From: Firmicutes bacterium CAG:95 | Lineage (GTDB): Bacteria > Bacillota > Clostridia > Lachnospirales > Lachnospiraceae | Reading direction: 5' to 3' | DNA: 33,939 nt | Assembly: GCA_000438155.1 (NCBI GenBank) | Contig: FR902914.1 | Coordinates: forward strand, 1-33,939 | In this document: positions 32,395-33,939 of the stretch, one piece after another | Numbering within the stretch: the first letter of the stretch is position 1 | Layout: the number at the start of each line of letters is the position of its first letter | Translations under genes and position numbers: made by a program | The notes under the pieces: generated by a model | Told to the model about the DNA's origin: nothing | What the model saw: the letters and a program-made list of their open reading frames with translations, nothing else | Databases searched by the model: none

Positions 32395-33906
32395 ATGGCA
32401 AAATTATTTATCAACGAAAAGAAGCAGAAGGGACACATCAATCCCGAAATTTACGGTCACTTTTCAGAGCATCTGGGACGCTGTATTTATGAGGGCCTGT
32501 ATGTTGGAGAGAATTCGGAAATCCCGAATGTCCATGGGATGAGAAAGGATGTTGTGGATGCCTTAAAGGACATGAAGATTCCGGTACTGCGCTGGCCGGG
32601 CGGCTGCTTTGCAGATGAATATCACTGGAGGGATGGCATTGGCCCGAAGGAAACCCGTAAGAAGATGGTAAATACCCACTGGGGAGGTGTAACAGAAGAT
32701 AACAGCTTTGGTACCCATGAGTTCTTCGAATTGTGTGAACAGATCGGATGTAAGACCTATATCAACGGAAATGTAGGAAGCGGAAGCGTACAGGAAATGT
32801 CTGAATGGGTGGAGTATATGACTTTTGACGGAGTTTCACCGATGGCAGAGCTGCGTAAACAGAACGGGCATGAGAAGCCGTGGAAGGTGGACTACTTTGG
32901 TGTGGGTAATGAAAACTGGGGCTGCGGCGGCAACATGACACCGGAATATTACGGCAATCTTTACCGCAGATACCAGACCTATGTACGTAACTACAATAAC
33001 AGTGCTCCGATCCAGAAGATCTGCTGTGGAGCGAATGCAGGAGATTTTGGATGGACAAAGGATGTGCTTGCGACCTGTTATAAGGCACCTGCTCCGGAGC
33101 ATGCACATGGGTTTATGGAGGGGCTTTCCTTACATTACTATACCGTTCCGGAGGATGGCTGGAGCCATAAGGGAAGCGCTACCGATTTTGATGAAAAGAG
33201 CTATTACAAAACCCTGTCCAAGACCTGGTATATGAAAGAGCTTATTGAAAAGCATGCAACCATCATGGATGAGTATGATCCTAAGAAGGAAATCGGTATG
33301 ATGGTCGATGAGTGGGGATGCTGGTATGATGTAGAGCCCGGAACCAATCCCGGATTCCTCTATCAGCAGAATACCATGCGTGATGCACTGGTAGCTGCCA
33401 TTAACTTAAATATCTTTAACAAGCACTGTGACCGTGTGAAGATGGCATGTATTGCACAGCTTGTGAACGTATTACAGTCTGTGATCCTCACAGAAGGAGC
33501 AAAGATGCTTCTGACACCAACCTACTATATCTTCAGGATGTTCAAATATCATCAGGATGCAGAGCTTTTGGAAAGCAGCGTAAGTGAGAACGGACTTGTA
33601 GGTCTTGAAGAGAAGTATCAGGTTCCTGCCATCAGTGAATCCGTATCAGTAGATAAGGATGGCGTTTATACTATTACACTTGCCAATGCTTCTTTGGATC
33701 AGGCGGAAGAAATGGAAGTGAGCTTCTTTGAGTTTGCACCGAAGAGTGCCGAAGCTTTTATTGTAAAGGGTAATATGAGGGACTACAACACCTTTGAGCA
33801 TGGTGATGTGGTGAAGGAAGAAGCCTATGAAGATGTGAAGCTGACACCGAACGGTGTTATACTTAACGTACCTCCCTGCAGTGTAGTGAGCATCCGGGTG
33901 AAGTAG
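32395..33906 (+). CDS. Alpha-L-arabinofuranosidase, GH51
   Basis: The 503-aa enzyme removes arabinose from arabino-oligosaccharides. The GH51 pattern is clear: IYGHFSEHLGRCIYEGL near the start, VLRWPGGCFADEYHWRDG, the acid/base Glu173 in VGNENWGCGG, and the nucleophile Glu306 in MMVDEWGCWYDVEPGT. The C-terminal part is the family's beta-sandwich. There is no signal peptide, so it acts on imported oligosaccharides. GAAAGGAAAG precedes the ATG. Size matches the family (about 500 aa). It lies 80 bases after exporter pair 2, without a terminator between, and could share its transcript. Confidence 0.96.
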   Translation: MAKLFINEKKQKGHINPEIYGHFSEHLGRCIYEGLYVGENSEIPNVHGMRKDVVDALKDMKIPVLRWPGGCFADEYHWRDGIGPKETRKKMVNTHWGGVTEDNSFGTHEFFELCEQIGCKTYINGNVGSGSVQEMSEWVEYMTFDGVSPMAELRKQNGHEKPWKVDYFGVGNENWGCGGNMTPEYYGNLYRRYQTYVRNYNNSAPIQKICCGANAGDFGWTKDVLATCYKAPAPEHAHGFMEGLSLHYYTVPEDGWSHKGSATDFDEKSYYKTLSKTWYMKELIEKHATIMDEYDPKKEIGMMVDEWGCWYDVEPGTNPGFLYQQNTMRDALVAAINLNIFNKHCDRVKMACIAQLVNVLQSVILTEGAKMLLTPTYYIFRMFKYHQDAELLESSVSENGLVGLEEKYQVPAISESVSVDKDGVYTITLANASLDQAEEMEVSFFEFAPKSAEAFIVKGNMRDYNTFEHGDVVKEEAYEDVKLTPNGVILNVPPCSVVSIRVK

Positions 33907-33907
33907 T

Positions 33908-33922
33908 TTTGTAACTATTCAG
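33908..33922. repeat. CTGAATAGTTAC dispersed motif, inverted copy
   Basis: TTTGTAACTATTCAG is the exact reverse complement of 6038-6052. It lies just past the arabinofuranosidase stop. The window ends 17 bases later, so any larger repeat here is cut off. Confidence 0.55.
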
Positions 33923-33939
33923 TACAGGTCGAAGCACAT

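Overview
The window looks like chromosome of a gut-type, low-to-mid GC Firmicute, most likely a member of the Lachnospiraceae. This is a family-level inference from gene content: a stand-alone AICAR transformylase beside a PurO-type IMP cyclohydrolase, a two-gene SufC/SufB-like Fe-S system, CUT1 sugar transport without its own ATPase, an intracellular GH51 arabinofuranosidase, and strong AGGAGG-type ribosome binding sites. No rRNA, tRNA, CRISPR array or intact insertion sequence was seen.

Layout. (1) 104-5327: a plus-strand ABC-2 type cluster: YkgJ-like Cys-cluster protein, ATPase, membrane-anchored protein, and a duplicated 838-aa permease that seems to lack its last helix. (2) 5328-6069: a repeat-filled gap with an 83-bp tandem hairpin array and a 43-bp direct repeat. 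(3) 6070-8044: two separate genes for the last two steps of IMP synthesis, closed by a strong terminator. (4) 8118-9416, minus strand: cyanase plus a formate/nitrite-family channel, with a near-consensus promoter whose transcript would start in a terminator-like hairpin. (5) 9417-12077: a remnant of an SGNH hydrolase gene, a DUF234/PD-(D/E)XK-type ATPase and a PepSY lipoprotein. (6) 12096-20497: a LacI regulator facing a sugar operon: TIM-barrel isomerase, Gfo/Idh/MocA dehydrogenase, CUT1 binding protein and two permeases, a second TIM-barrel enzyme, and a third one broken by an in-frame TGA. (7) 20498-20915: an inverted repeat, a possible 35-aa hydrophobic peptide, and a 32-bp hairpin element between 8-bp direct repeats. 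(8) 20916-22616: SufC and SufB-like Fe-S assembly genes. (9) 22668-32314: two heterodimeric ABC exporters on the plus strand, flanking a minus-strand AraC regulator and an SGNH/CE2-like esterase. (10) 32395-33906: GH51 arabinofuranosidase.

The most system-like parts are the LacI-controlled operon, which pairs a sugar dehydrogenase with TIM-barrel isomerase/eliminase-like enzymes but has no glycosidase, and the cyanase/channel pair with its unusual leader. A second layer is small repeated DNA: several hairpin-forming or short repeats recur in the non-coding gaps, and at least one copy looks inserted.
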